Shown: positions 36,732-45,768 of the stretch, one piece after another
How the letters are laid out: every line of letters starts with the position of its first letter
Numbering within the stretch: the first letter of the stretch is position 1
Source of the DNA: Lentibacillus populi
GTDB taxonomy: Bacteria; Bacillota; Bacilli; Bacillales; Amphibacillaceae
Direction: 5' to 3'
DNA length: 53,666 bases
Assembly: GCA_014642895.1 (NCBI GenBank)
Contig: BMJD01000032.1
Coordinates: 1-53,666, forward strand
Position numbers and translations under genes: made by a program
Notes under the pieces: model-generated
The model's input: only the letters and a program-made list of their open reading frames with translations
Told to the model about the DNA's origin: nothing
The model's database searches: none

Positions 36732-37448
36732 TTATCCCTTATTAAATATCCCACTTAAATCCTTATATCCTTTATCAATATCCAAGCTATTAATTGCATT
36801 ATCATAGTGGTTTGTCAGGCATAATTTTAGTTCATCACGTTTCTTTTGTTTAAGTAAATGTACAATGTCCAAGTGTTCTTTATAACCATATGGTTCTGCT
36901 GATGAATCTTCGAAAAATATATCAAATAAGATTAAATAGATTGATGTTTGGTTAATTAGCTTTTCAACGAAATCAATCAAAAATTTATTACCGCACTTCT
37001 TCGTATAAATCATGTGGAAATCTTGGTTTGCTTTTAAATAGGCCATAATATTTTTGGCATGTAAAGCCTCTTTTTCCTCCACAATACATTTTGCCATTTC
37101 CGCGAAGTCATTCTCGTCTAAACGATCAATGGACTGTTCTGCTGCCATAATCTCCAAGTTTTTACGCAGATCATAAGCTTGGAGAATTTCATCTCTTGTT
37201 GGATTTGTCACAAAGGCCCCCTTGTTAGGTACAATGTTTACTAATCCCTCACCAGCCAATAATTCTATCGCACTTCTAATGGGAGTCCGACTGACCATTA
37301 ACGTTTCAGAAATTATATTTTCAACCAACTGTTTTCCCGGGGGAAGCTGTCTGTTTAATATGGCTTCTTTTAAATTGTGATAAATAAAGTATTTGATAGA
37401 TTGTTTCTTTTGTATTTTAATTACCTCCTCGTAACTTATGGTTCTCAT
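36732..37448 (-). CDS. GntR-family regulator, FadR/FCD type
   Basis: A winged helix (residues about 15-80, with ENIISETLMVSRTPIRSAIE and LVNIVPNKGAFV) is followed by a helical FCD effector domain. The domain includes YDLRKNLEIMAAE, FHMIYTKKCGNKFLIDFVEK and HLDIVHLLKQKKRDELKLCL, where Asp and His metal/ligand positions are kept. Such regulators respond to small organic acids or amino acids. The gene is divergent from an amino-acid import and dehydrogenase operon, and a dyad operator lies between them, so it most likely represses that operon. Confidence 0.9.
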   Translation of the reverse strand: MRTISYEEVIKIQKKQSIKYFIYHNLKEAILNRQLPPGKQLVENIISETLMVSRTPIRSAIELLAGEGLVNIVPNKGAFVTNPTRDEILQAYDLRKNLEIMAAEQSIDRLDENDFAEMAKCIVEEKEALHAKNIMAYLKANQDFHMIYTKKCGNKFLIDFVEKLINQTSIYLILFDIFFEDSSAEPYGYKEHLDIVHLLKQKKRDELKLCLTNHYDNAINSLDIDKGYKDLSGIFNKG

Positions 37449-37492
37449 AAAACAAGTTAATCGAAATAAATATATGCAACTTTAGAAAAATA

Positions 37493-37541
37493 TTGACAAC
37501 TGGAATACCAATGACTTAAAAAGCATATATTGTACTACAAT
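37493..37541 (+). promoter_or_regulatory. promoter region and GntR-type operator
   Basis: TTGACA at 37493-37498 is followed by AT-rich sequence with weak -10 candidates. The 13-bp dyad ATTGTACTACAAT (37529-37541) is a perfect inverted repeat around one base and fits FCD-type GntR operators. Confidence 0.5.
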
Positions 37542-37573
37542 TTGGAACTACAACAAAATGGTTAATTGCAATT

Positions 37574-37587
37574 AGTAAGCGCTAACA
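37574..37587 (+). promoter_or_regulatory. cre-like site (CcpA binding)
   Basis: AGTAAGCGCTAACA matches the catabolite-responsive consensus TGWAANCGNTNWCA at 13 of 14 positions; only the first base differs. It lies between the promoter and the receptor start, as expected for catabolite repression. Confidence 0.45.
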
Positions 37588-37616
37588 AATATGTGATTAC
37601 CAGGGAGGAAAAAAGA

Positions 37617-38420
37617 ATGAAGCGTTTTTATCAATGGATCATAATACTTGTTCTCATTTTAGTAACCACTACGGCGTGTAATGGAGGTGAAGAAGCTAAC
37701 GGTAAGGAAAAGGGTAATGTGTTAGATAGAGTGGAGGATTCTGGTGTATTACGGGTTGGATTTGAAGGAACATATCAACCATTTAACTACTTAGATGATC
37801 ATAACAAATATGCTGGTTTTGACGTAGATATAGCGAATGAATTAGCTAAAAGATTGGGTGTTGAAACAGAATTTATTGCTACTAAATGGGATAGTCTCAT
37901 AGGGGGGCTAAAGGCAGACAAATTTGATGTCATAATTGCCCAAATGACTGTAACGGAGGAAAGAAAGCAAAGTGTTGATTTTACAGCTCCATATGTAGTA
38001 ACAGGTTCTGTTTTAATCACAACAGAGGATACAACCGGTATTTCCAAATTAGAAGACATAAAGGGAAAAAAGGTTGGAGTAGGTGGAGGGACAACGTTTG
38101 AAGAGGTTGCTAAAAGTGTTGACGGAGCTGATGTTACCTTATATAAATCTGTAAATGACTATATTCAAGATTTGATTAACGGGAGACTAGATGTGATTAT
38201 CAATGACCAATTATTGATGAGCTATAACATAAAAGAAGAAGAGTTGCCAATTAAAATAGTAAGCGAAATTCTAAATAAAGATGAGATAGGAATGGCTGTA
38301 AAAAAAGGTAGCGATGAATTAGTTAAGAAGTTGAATCAAGGGTTAGCTGAAATGAAGGAAGATGGAACATACGATGAAATTTATAAAAAATGGTTTGACT
38401 CAGACCCTTTAGTTAAATGA
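37617..38420 (+). CDS. amino-acid ABC transporter substrate-binding lipoprotein
   Basis: The signal ends in a lipobox (TTTAC, Cys22), so the protein is membrane-anchored. The mature part is a family 3 receptor: GVLRVGFEGTYQPFNYLDDH, YAGFDVDIANELAKRLGVE, FDVIIAQMTVTEERKQSVDF, KKVGVGGGTTFEEVAK and a C-terminal DEIYKKWF. Length 267 is normal. The ATG at 37617 follows GGGAGG; the longer frame upstream crosses the cre-like site. It is the first gene of an operon with a dehydrogenase, permease and ATPase, so a specific amino acid, perhaps lysine or a related diamine, is the likely ligand. Confidence 0.9.
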   Translation: MKRFYQWIIILVLILVTTTACNGGEEANGKEKGNVLDRVEDSGVLRVGFEGTYQPFNYLDDHNKYAGFDVDIANELAKRLGVETEFIATKWDSLIGGLKADKFDVIIAQMTVTEERKQSVDFTAPYVVTGSVLITTEDTTGISKLEDIKGKKVGVGGGTTFEEVAKSVDGADVTLYKSVNDYIQDLINGRLDVIINDQLLMSYNIKEEELPIKIVSEILNKDEIGMAVKKGSDELVKKLNQGLAEMKEDGTYDEIYKKWFDSDPLVK

Positions 38421-38463
38421 TCAATAGGAAATAGATTCAACTACAGAGAGGGGACAAAGCATT

Positions 38464-39615
38464 ATGCATGCAGTAGTTCTAGGTACTGGAATGATCGGCA
38501 CTACGGTAGTTAGGGAACTTGCAAAATATCAAAATATAGAGAAGGTAACGGCAGTTGATGGTGTCAAGGAAAATGTAGACAAATGTTTATTGGTTGCAGA
38601 TAACCCAAAAGTAAATGGTCACGTAACTGATTTGCAAACTGAAAAAGATATTTACAACGTATTAAAGGATGCTGATATTGGTATTGCCTGCTTGCCACAT
38701 TCGTTAAGTTTAACAGCAATCAATGCCGCAATAGCTGCCAAGTGTAATCTGGTTGACCTTGTCGGATCTAAATATGAAGAAAAAATAAAATTAGATAATC
38801 GAGCTAAACAGGCAGAGGTTATTATTGTACCAGGCTGTGGGGTAGCTCCAGGCATAACGAATTTTTTAGCGGCAAAGGGAATCGAAATGTTAGACGAAGC
38901 CGATGAAGCTGTAATGATTTGCGGGGGAATACCAAGGCATCCGTTACCACCGTTATGGTATCAGGTCGTTTTTCGTTTGGAAAGTGTGATGGGTTTGTAT
39001 ACAAGACCAGCACTTGCAGCTGAAAATGGAAAACTTATCAGCTTACCCCCGTTATCAGGGTTGGAATTAATGAACTTTCCGGAACCCGTTGGAGAGTGTG
39101 AGGCAGTAATTACTGATGCCCATAGTGCAGCGTATACACTTAAGGATAAGGTGAAAAAGCTGTATGAAAAAACAGTACGATATTCCGGACATTGGAGCAA
39201 AATGGCTGTCCTTGCTGAACTAGGTTATCTTGACAAGGAAATAATTGAAGTGGATGGGAATCCAGTCAGTCCAGCAAGGTTTACGGAAAAGATCTTGGAA
39301 CCAAAACTTCGTGGTAAATCAAATGAAGATATTACGGTGTTGCGTGTGGTTGTAAAAGGTAAAAGAGATGGTATGAGCACTAGTTATACCTGGGAAATGG
39401 TAGACTTCTATGACCATGAACGTAACATAACATCTATGGCCAAAACTACTGCGATTCCGGCAATGTTAGTTGCTAACTGGATTGTAAACGGTCGGATTAA
39501 AGAAAAAGGCATCATTCCTGTCGAAAAAATTATGATTGGTGAACGGTTTGATCCATTTATAAGTGAATTAAATGAATACGGGATTGATTTAAGGTTTCAG
39601 GAGAAACATTATTAA
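38464..39615 (+). CDS. saccharopine-dehydrogenase-fold enzyme, lysine 6-dehydrogenase-like
   Basis: The 383-residue protein begins with a Rossmann motif (VVLGTGMIGTTVVREL) and has the saccharopine-dehydrogenase architecture: ACLPHSLSLTAINAAIAAKC, LVDLVGS, VPGCGVAPGITNFLA, GGIPRHPLPPLWYQ, and a C-terminal NAD-binding closure (TTAIPAMLVANWIVNG). The pattern resembles lysine 6-dehydrogenase, which deaminates the side chain of lysine to a semialdehyde that cyclises to piperideine-6-carboxylate. It lies inside an amino-acid import operon between receptor and permease genes, so it probably acts on the imported amino acid. Substrate is inferred from family resemblance only. Confidence 0.8.
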   Translation: MHAVVLGTGMIGTTVVRELAKYQNIEKVTAVDGVKENVDKCLLVADNPKVNGHVTDLQTEKDIYNVLKDADIGIACLPHSLSLTAINAAIAAKCNLVDLVGSKYEEKIKLDNRAKQAEVIIVPGCGVAPGITNFLAAKGIEMLDEADEAVMICGGIPRHPLPPLWYQVVFRLESVMGLYTRPALAAENGKLISLPPLSGLELMNFPEPVGECEAVITDAHSAAYTLKDKVKKLYEKTVRYSGHWSKMAVLAELGYLDKEIIEVDGNPVSPARFTEKILEPKLRGKSNEDITVLRVVVKGKRDGMSTSYTWEMVDFYDHERNITSMAKTTAIPAMLVANWIVNGRIKEKGIIPVEKIMIGERFDPFISELNEYGIDLRFQEKHY

Positions 39616-39669
39616 TGTAATTTAGTTCAAGCATTTGTCAGAGGCAATATATTAATGGAGGGGATACGC

Positions 39670-40323
39670 ATGGATTTTTCCATCATTATTGAATCTTTAC
39701 CTCCTTTATTAAATGCTACCTTGATAACTGTCCTATTAGCAGTGGTCTCTGTAGTGTTTGCATTAATATTGGGGTTTTTTACTGCACTGGCTAGAATTTC
39801 AAAAATTAAAGTATTAAAAGCAATAGGGTCCTTTTATATATCTATTTTCCGTGGTACCCCTCTTTTAGTACAAATTTTTGTCATCTATTATGGTTTGCCA
39901 CAAATAGATATTGAATTAAATCCGATACCATCAGGTGTCTTAGCCTTGAGTCTTAATGCTGGGGCCTATCTTTCCGAATCCTTTCGTGCGGCAATTTTAG
40001 CTGTTGACAAAGGTCAAATGGAGGCGGCAGTTTCAATGGGTATGACATATGGACAGGCGATGAGACGTGTTATTTTGCCACAGAGCATCCGTATTGCAAT
40101 TCCAACCTTATCCAATACATACATCATATTGATAAAGGATACATCACTTGTTTCTGTTATCACCGTTACAGAATTGCTGCAAATGTCTACATTAATTATT
40201 GCAAAAACTTTTGAACCTTTAACAATATACTTATTAGCTGCTGCTCTCTATTGGATAGTCATTACATTTTTCACTGCATTGCTGGATCGTTTAGAAAAAA
40301 GAACTTCTAGACATGTTGCATAG
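39670..40323 (+). CDS. amino-acid ABC transporter permease
   Basis: A 217-residue HisM/GlnP-type permease with five helices. It shows the N-terminal PPLLNATLITVLLAVVS pattern, FRGTPLLVQIFVIYYGLPQI, and the EAA loop EAAVSMGMTYGQAMRRVILP that contacts the ATPase. The start at 39670 is placed after GGAGGGG; an in-frame ATG 15 bp upstream overlaps the ribosome site. It would form a homodimeric channel with the ATPase encoded next. Confidence 0.92.
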   Translation: MDFSIIIESLPPLLNATLITVLLAVVSVVFALILGFFTALARISKIKVLKAIGSFYISIFRGTPLLVQIFVIYYGLPQIDIELNPIPSGVLALSLNAGAYLSESFRAAILAVDKGQMEAAVSMGMTYGQAMRRVILPQSIRIAIPTLSNTYIILIKDTSLVSVITVTELLQMSTLIIAKTFEPLTIYLLAAALYWIVITFFTALLDRLEKRTSRHVA

Positions 40324-40374
40324 GAGTTTTTTCATAATAATTCAAATTAAGATTTACATGGGGGAGGGGAAGAT

Positions 40375-41133
40375 GTGGAAGTAATAAAGATCAGTAATCT
40401 AAAGAAATCTTTTGATGACAATATTGTTCTTAAAGATATTAACTTAAATGTTAGCAAAAGTGAGGTGGTAGTCATTATGGGTCCAAGTGGATCCGGTAAG
40501 TCAACGTTGCTTCGTTGCATCACATTTTTAGAAGAACCTGATGATGGTGTGGTAAGACTTGGCGAAATAGAGTTAGAAGCTGGACTGCAACATAATAAAC
40601 AAAGAAAAACTGCCGTTCGAGAATTACGCCAAAATACTGGTTTTGTCTTCCAACAGTTTAATTTGTTTCCACATAAGACTGCTTTAGAAAACGTAATGGA
40701 AGGCCCTATTATAATTAAAAAAATGGATCGTCATAAAGCAAAAGAAAAAGCGAAGGAATTATTAACAAAGGTTGGATTAGCTGATCGAATGGAACATTAT
40801 CCTGCACAACTTTCGGGCGGGCAACAACAAAGAGTTGCTATCGCTAGAGCGTTATCAATGGAACCAATGGTAATGCTTTATGATGAACCAACCTCTGCGC
40901 TTGACCCGGAACTTGTTCGAGAGGTTCTTCTAGTTATGAAAGAATTGGCTAAAGAAGGTATGACAATGGTAGTTGTAACGCATGAAAAAGAATTTGCTAA
41001 AGATGTTGCTGATCGGGTTATTTTTATGGACGACGGCTTAATTGTAGAAGAGGGAAGTTCAGCAAAAATGTTCAATAATCCTGAACAAGAACGTACTAGG
41101 CAGTTTCTCCATGATGTTAGTGAGAAAGTCTAA
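40375..41133 (+). CDS. amino-acid ABC transporter ATP-binding protein
   Basis: A complete GlnQ/HisP-type ATPase of 252 residues: Walker [11 protein letters not shown]-loop [18 protein letters not shown], signature [15 protein letters not shown], Walker [13 protein letters not shown], and the switch histidine in VVVTHE. Translation starts at GTG after GGGGGAGGGG. It completes the importer with the genes at 37617 and 39670, and a terminator follows 18 bp after the stop. Confidence 0.95.
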   Translation: MEVIKISNLKKSFDDNIVLKDINLNVSKSEVVVIMGPSGSGKSTLLRCITFLEEPDDGVVRLGEIELEAGLQHNKQRKTAVRELRQNTGFVFQQFNLFPHKTALENVMEGPIIIKKMDRHKAKEKAKELLTKVGLADRMEHYPAQLSGGQQQRVAIARALSMEPMVMLYDEPTSALDPELVREVLLVMKELAKEGMTMVVVTHEKEFAKDVADRVIFMDDGLIVEEGSSAKMFNNPEQERTRQFLHDVSEKV

Positions 41134-41151
41134 AGGTAAAAAAATCATGAA

Positions 41152-41195
41152 AAACGCTATACACGAAACCGGATGGTTAAATTTAGCGTTTATTT
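41152..41195 (+). terminator. terminator of the amino-acid import operon
   Basis: Eight-bp arms AAACGCTA / TAGCGTTT enclose a 24-nt loop that holds a smaller AACC/GGTT stem, followed by a T-rich tract. Confidence 0.6.
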
Positions 41196-41682
41196 GTTTG
41201 ATGTAACGAGATGCTTGAAACGTAATACGATTACTATATTCCAATGTGTTTTATCGGATAAAATGGGGGTTTATAAAGCTAAAATAACTATTAATGGTAA
41301 GAAGAAAAATCCAAGCTTTTCCCCCCGAAAATAGGGAACATGTTCAAGTGATTAAAGGTTAATGGGATAAAATGGAAACCGGGCATGCCCAGCTAGTTAT
41401 ATGAATTTCTTTCCCGCCAATAGACATCTTTAAAATTTAAAAATAGTTAACGGATTATTCAAAATAAAATGGTATGATAATCTTGTTATTAAGGGGAAAA
41501 GTGTACCCATGAAATAACCAAACCTGGAAACCACTTATCTAAGAGGGATAATAACAGAATTAATGTTGTTTTTGTCGAGTAATAAAACCATCTTGTATGA
41601 TAATATAGATGAAATCGGAAAACCAACAAACCATATAAGATTAATAAAACAACACTACACTGTTAAAAAGCGAGGGATTGTC
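41196..41682. other. intergenic upstream of the PucR-type gene
   Basis: No gene is recognised. At 41336-41345 a perfect 10-bp palindrome, GAACATGTTC, matches the core of the TetR-type operator at 27500-27509. The ribosome site of the pucR-like gene is GAGGGA just before 41683. Confidence 0.3.
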
Positions 41683-42697
41683 ATGCAAGTGAAGGATGCT
41701 TTATTAACAGGAGATTTGGCTGAAGGAACGGTTATTGCCGGTAAGGAAGGCCTTTCACGAGCTATCCGATCGATTGAAGTGATGGAAGTTCCAGAAGTGG
41801 GAAATTGGGTAACCCCTGGTATTTTAGTCATGACCACTTTTTATTCGATCAAAGAGGAACCGTTAAAACAAATTAATATTGTGCAAACCTTAATCAATAA
41901 AAAAGCAGCGGGGATTGTCATTAAACTTGGGAGGTTCGTCGACTCTATACCTGAAGGAATATTGGCACTTGCAAATGAGAATGCCTTCCCAGTCATTACG
42001 ATACCGAAATATATTTCCTATATTAATGTGCTAACTCCACTTTATGAAAGGTTATATAAAGAGAAACAATTAGAGGAAGAAAAATCTCAGAGTCCATTTT
42101 CAGAATTTGAAAAAATAAATATCCCGTCTTTATCAGAAGCGATTGAGAAATTATCTGAAATTGTAGGTTCACCAGTTTATATTGAGGATTCTGAAGGTAG
42201 GATACTATACGTATCTAAAGATTTTCACGCTGATGGTTGGCGAAAATCAACTTCTCTGTTTTCGAAGCCAGATTATCCCACCTATGCCAAAACGCTTGAA
42301 ATGTGGCGAGTTGAATTTCTTGAAAAGAGTCATTGCCTATTTAAAATCCAAGGGTTCCGTGATCGATTGGTTCTACCGCTTATTACGAGGGAGAAAGTAT
42401 TCGCCATTGTTCATATCCTGTATAAAGAAAGACAGCTACAGGCAGATGACATTTCTTCTGCTCATATGAAAAGGGTAACCCGTAAATTAAGTGAACTTTT
42501 TATGAGTGAGCAATTGTATCTTCAAAAGAAACGCCTTGATGATATGGAGCTATTGGAAAAGTACTTGAACGATTTAGAGAAGCTAAACAATAATACGGTT
42601 GTATCGGTCCTCCATTTTAATGCGAGTTGGATTGGGATGTCCTATTATCCATCCCTTTATTTAATTGATCATTCTTGCTTTATAAGAAAATTGATAA

Positions 42698-42702
42698 ATA
42701 AT
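42698..42702. repeat. target site duplication, left copy (ATAAT)
   Basis: Five-bp direct repeat immediately outside the IS1380 end; the partner copy is at 44418-44422. Confidence 0.85.
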
Positions 42703-44417
42703 CCTGAATTATTCATAGAAACAGATTCTGCAAATAATGAAGGTTAGAATAAAAATTCAGGTGAAATTTTATTAATTCTCTTTGTAAATTTCCTTTTCAT
42801 TTGTTAAAAACTATATAAAATACACCTTTTTCCATAATCGGAGGTGAAAAAGGACATACGTATCCCGTTGAAGGAAATTCCATTTTTTTGATCTTTCCTT
42901 GAGTCCGTACAAATCGAGCTAACACAGTAGAGGGAGCTGTTGGATGCGATTTAGCGTACTAAAAAAGGCGTCTTTGTATAACGAACTGCTAGATAGTTTG
43001 AATGTTATGTATCGCCCAGATCGGGTCACTTTTCCTGCAATTTTAATGAAACACGTGCGAATGGTCTGGATTCGATGTTTTTTCATCTTTTCCGGCATAC
43101 AAAAGCGGCGCAGTCCATTATTCAAATTGTAGGCTAGGACAGCAATTTGCAGTTTGTTAGCGTTGATTTCAAATGCCGTGCTGCTCATTTTGCCAAAAGC
43201 GAAACCGAGCTTGCCTTCTTTGATGTAATTTTCCATTTTGCCGCGCTCAGCATAAAATTGCACGGTTTCTTCCGGGGAATATTTCAGTGTTGTGACAATG
43301 AAAGTCGGAATAAACAACAATTGGTCAGCTGGTTTTTCTAATTTCAGCATCACGTTGCGGCTTTTATCCCAACTGGTAGCTTTGTATGTAAATTCCCTAT
43401 AGAATTCGTGATGGCAGCCATCATAAATATCGATTTCAGGGTCAGAAAGTATCTCATTTTCAAATTCATTGGCAATTCGTTGCAGGCGTTGGTTAGCCTT
43501 CAAACGGATCACATAATCCGCGCCTAATTTGTCACAAAGCTTGTATAGCTCCGGTGTGGCAAATCCGCTATCCCCACGAATGATGATTTTGATGTTCGGA
43601 TACTTTTTACTTAATCGTTTCAGTTCGGGGCCCACGAAGGCAACGATTTGTCTTGATGTATAGACGTTTCCAGCACGCAAGGAAGCTTTGAGGCAATCTC
43701 CTGTTTCCCCTTCAAACATAAAAATGGGATGGTAGCCATTTTCACCGTAATGCGGATTATACGAACTGCCATACTGATCCCCGTAGGTTGGTGAGTTGGA
43801 TGAATCAATATCCAGCACCAGGACTTCAGGTGGCTCCAGTTCATGAAAACGGTCGGTGATTGTTTGATTGACATCTTGGAACTGTTTCATTGTTTCCTTG
43901 TCCAAATGTTGGTTTAACCGGGACATGGTAGGCTGGGATGCGAGTTCGGACTTATCCAGAACTGTCGTGAATACCGGGTCGTATTTTAAGTTATCTGCAT
44001 GATCGTCTGCATCGTAACCAGCAGCATTTTGGTAAATCTTTTGCATGATAACATCATGATTTACGTGACTGCGATGGGATACGTCATCCTTTACATGAAC
44101 CATTTCTTCAATGGCTTTATGTAGTCCGATAACATCATTAAATTCCTTATATAGCAAAATACCAGCGTCACCCGTTAAGTCACCACCGTCAAAATTAACT
44201 TTCACACGTTTATTGAAGTTCATGGATTTTTCGTTTACACTTGTCATAGAAGGAGCCCCCTTGGTATGTTTTTGTTTAGTCACTTACAACGTTACCAAAA
44301 GTTGGGCTCTTTTTCATTTATTTCACTTTCACTTTTTAGGTGATCAGCGTTAACGCGCAAAGTGCTGTTACAACGGTATCACCGAAGGCTACAATATAAA
44401 GCTATGAATAATTCAGG
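42703..44417 (-). mobile_element. IS1380-family insertion sequence, intact
   Basis: The 1715-bp element has perfect 16-bp terminal inverted repeats (CCTGAATTATTCATAG at both ends, reading inward) that begin with CCT as in ISEcp1-type members. It carries one intact transposase gene on the minus strand. A 5-bp direct repeat, ATAAT, flanks it at 42698-42702 and 44418-44422. Intact ends, intact transposase and exact duplication indicate a recent insertion. Confidence 0.93.
42919..44247 (-). CDS. IS1380-family transposase
   Basis: The 442-residue protein has the IS1380 DDE layout. LVLDIDSSNSPTYGDQYGSS carries the first aspartate, IIIRGDSGFATPELYKLCDK the second, and AERGKMENYIKEGKLGFAF the glutamate with the Y-x-K-E pattern of the YREK region. 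The start at 44247 follows AAGGGGGC; the frame is open 12 codons further upstream but without a ribosome site. No stop or frameshift is seen, so it should be active. It lies on the strand opposite to the gene it interrupts. Confidence 0.93.
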   Translation of the reverse strand: MTSVNEKSMNFNKRVKVNFDGGDLTGDAGILLYKEFNDVIGLHKAIEEMVHVKDDVSHRSHVNHDVIMQKIYQNAAGYDADDHADNLKYDPVFTTVLDKSELASQPTMSRLNQHLDKETMKQFQDVNQTITDRFHELEPPEVLVLDIDSSNSPTYGDQYGSSYNPHYGENGYHPIFMFEGETGDCLKASLRAGNVYTSRQIVAFVGPELKRLSKKYPNIKIIIRGDSGFATPELYKLCDKLGADYVIRLKANQRLQRIANEFENEILSDPEIDIYDGCHHEFYREFTYKATSWDKSRNVMLKLEKPADQLLFIPTFIVTTLKYSPEETVQFYAERGKMENYIKEGKLGFAFGKMSSTAFEINANKLQIAVLAYNLNNGLRRFCMPEKMKKHRIQTIRTCFIKIAGKVTRSGRYITFKLSSSSLYKDAFFSTLNRIQQLPLLC

Positions 44418-44422
44418 ATAAT
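44418..44422. repeat. target site duplication, right copy (ATAAT)
   Basis: Partner of the repeat at 42698-42702, directly outside the right IS end; the pucR frame resumes here. Confidence 0.85.
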
Positions 44423-45000
44423 TTACTCGATACACTTACCAACAGCAAAGTCATCGTTTTCGAAAAATACCATAACTTTTATGCTTTCCTTTCTTGCTCT
44501 AGTCAACATTATTCCAAAATAATAAGGGAGTTAAATGCCATAACCGATCAACATAATAAACAAAATCTTGCTGATCATCTTAAAATAGCTATCAGCTCTG
44601 GAATAAAGGATACCGATTCATTCGAGGACTCTGTACGATCTGTTACTAAGGTTATGGAAATTGGCTGTAAGGTAAGGCCAGAGGAGAATATTTATACACA
44701 TGATCAATTAGGTATTTACGAAATTCTTTTCAAATTGTCTTCTGATCCATTTGTTCAAAAATACACGGAAAATGTTCTTAACCCACTTTTACAGGCCCAA
44801 CATAGTGATTTACTGGAAACACTTCAAGTATATTTAAATGAAAATGGAAATGTATCGAAAACATCTGAAAAATTATTTGTCCATCGTCGAACACTGACAT
44901 ATAGACTTCAAAAGATCCAGGAATTAATTAATATGGATTTAAATGATGCGAATCATCGTTTTGTTTTAAGGTTTTGCATTAAAATAAAGGATCTTTCTTA

Positions 45001-45025
45001 AAGGCGGAAAACCGTCTTTTTTTTT
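45001..45025 (+). terminator. terminator after the pucR-like gene
   Basis: AAGGCGG and CCGTCTT pair with one G-T wobble around an AAAA loop, followed by a run of T. The first base is the last base of the pucR stop codon. It separates pucR from the operon at 45127. Confidence 0.75.
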
Positions 45026-45126
45026 GCCAAAAATAATATGGGAAAATTTTTGAGAAATATGTTTCACACATTTTGCATTCCGTAGAATTATTACAATATT
45101 TATAATCATTTAAAAGGGGTGATAAC

Positions 45127-45768
45127 ATGTTAGGCATTATCCGTGTCTTGACGACAGCTCAAGAAGAAATTCTACAAGAGCATGGCGAAAGTATGAAAGA
45201 AAATTTTCAGATCGATTCCGTAACCAGGTGTATACCTGATCAGCCAAATGGGATATTCAACGATGAATCTGAAATAATTGCTATTCCTAAAATTACCCAA
45301 TTAGCACATCAAATGGCTAAGGAAGAAAAAATAGACGCAATTACGATAAGCTGTGCAGCAGATCCAGCTCTCGATGAAGCACGAGAAGTAGTAGATATCC
45401 CCATTTTTGGGGCAGGGATCTGTGGCGCGCATGCTGCTAGTATGGTTGGGGAAAATGTGGGTATCGTTGGTATTACGGAAGCCCCGCCTATACGAATGAA
45501 AGAAGAGTTGGGACGGCGATTTTATTCCCATTCCTTCTCGCCAAAGCTTCGAAAAACAACCGATTTATTTACTGAACATGCAAAAGCGGAGCTGTTACAT
45601 GTGGTTGAAAGCACCATACAATCAGGTGCGGATGTTATTTTATTTGCATGTACTGGCTTTTCGACGATACGACTGAAAGATTATTTGGTAAAGCATATTC
45701 ATGTACCAGTTATTGATCTGGTAGAAGCTCAAGGGATAGCGTACCAATTGATTAGGAAGGGTGAGTGA
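45127..45768 (+). CDS. Asp/Glu/hydantoin racemase family protein
   Basis: At 213 residues this is a single-domain member of the two-cysteine racemase superfamily. The two catalytic cysteines are visible: ITISCAADPALDEAREVVDI near residue 77 and LFACTGFSTIRLKDYL near 176. GAGICGAHAASMVGENVGIVGI is the family's central phosphate-type loop. Members interconvert D- and L-forms of aspartate, glutamate or 5-substituted hydantoins without cofactor. It is the first gene of the operon that runs to the AroM-like gene, and it shares a GTGA overlap with the OPT transporter gene. Hydantoin racemase is plausible from context; the related maleate isomerase cannot be ruled out. Confidence 0.85.
   Translation: MLGIIRVLTTAQEEILQEHGESMKENFQIDSVTRCIPDQPNGIFNDESEIIAIPKITQLAHQMAKEEKIDAITISCAADPALDEAREVVDIPIFGAGICGAHAASMVGENVGIVGITEAPPIRMKEELGRRFYSHSFSPKLRKTTDLFTEHAKAELLHVVESTIQSGADVILFACTGFSTIRLKDYLVKHIHVPVIDLVEAQGIAYQLIRKGE

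Larger units (their letters stand above)
41683..45001 (+). pseudogene. PucR-family transcriptional activator gene, split by an IS1380 element
   Basis: The 5' part (41683-42702, 340 codons) encodes the PucR N-terminal domain (VKDALLTGDLAEGTVIAGKE, EVMEVPEVGNWVTPGILVMT) and a central linker. The 3' part (44423-45001, 193 codons with stop) encodes the end of the GGDEF-like segment and the C-terminal PucR helix-turn-helix (YLNENGNVSKTSEKLFVHRR, then TLTYRLQKIQELI). The insertion site is flanked by ATAAT on both sides. Removing the IS and one ATAAT joins KLINN to LLDTLTNSKVIVFEKYHNFY in frame and gives a normal 532-residue protein. As it stands, the 5' frame reads 14 codons into the IS and stops, so no DNA-binding domain is made. 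Loss probably affects the operon that follows. Confidence 0.92.

Noticed and set aside
41152-41168. cre site near the end of the amino-acid operon (TGAAAAACGCTATACA)
   Set aside because: The spacing is one base too long for the consensus, and the sequence is explained as one arm of a terminator.
42703-42747. 394-residue PucR protein as a real product
   Set aside because: Its last 14 codons are IS1380 terminal sequence; the true gene continues at 44423 after removal of the IS.
45051-45085. Sigma-54-type promoter before the racemase operon
   Set aside because: TTTCAC-N5-TTGCAT has the -12 element but lacks the essential GG at -24, and PucR-type regulators are not sigma-54 activators.
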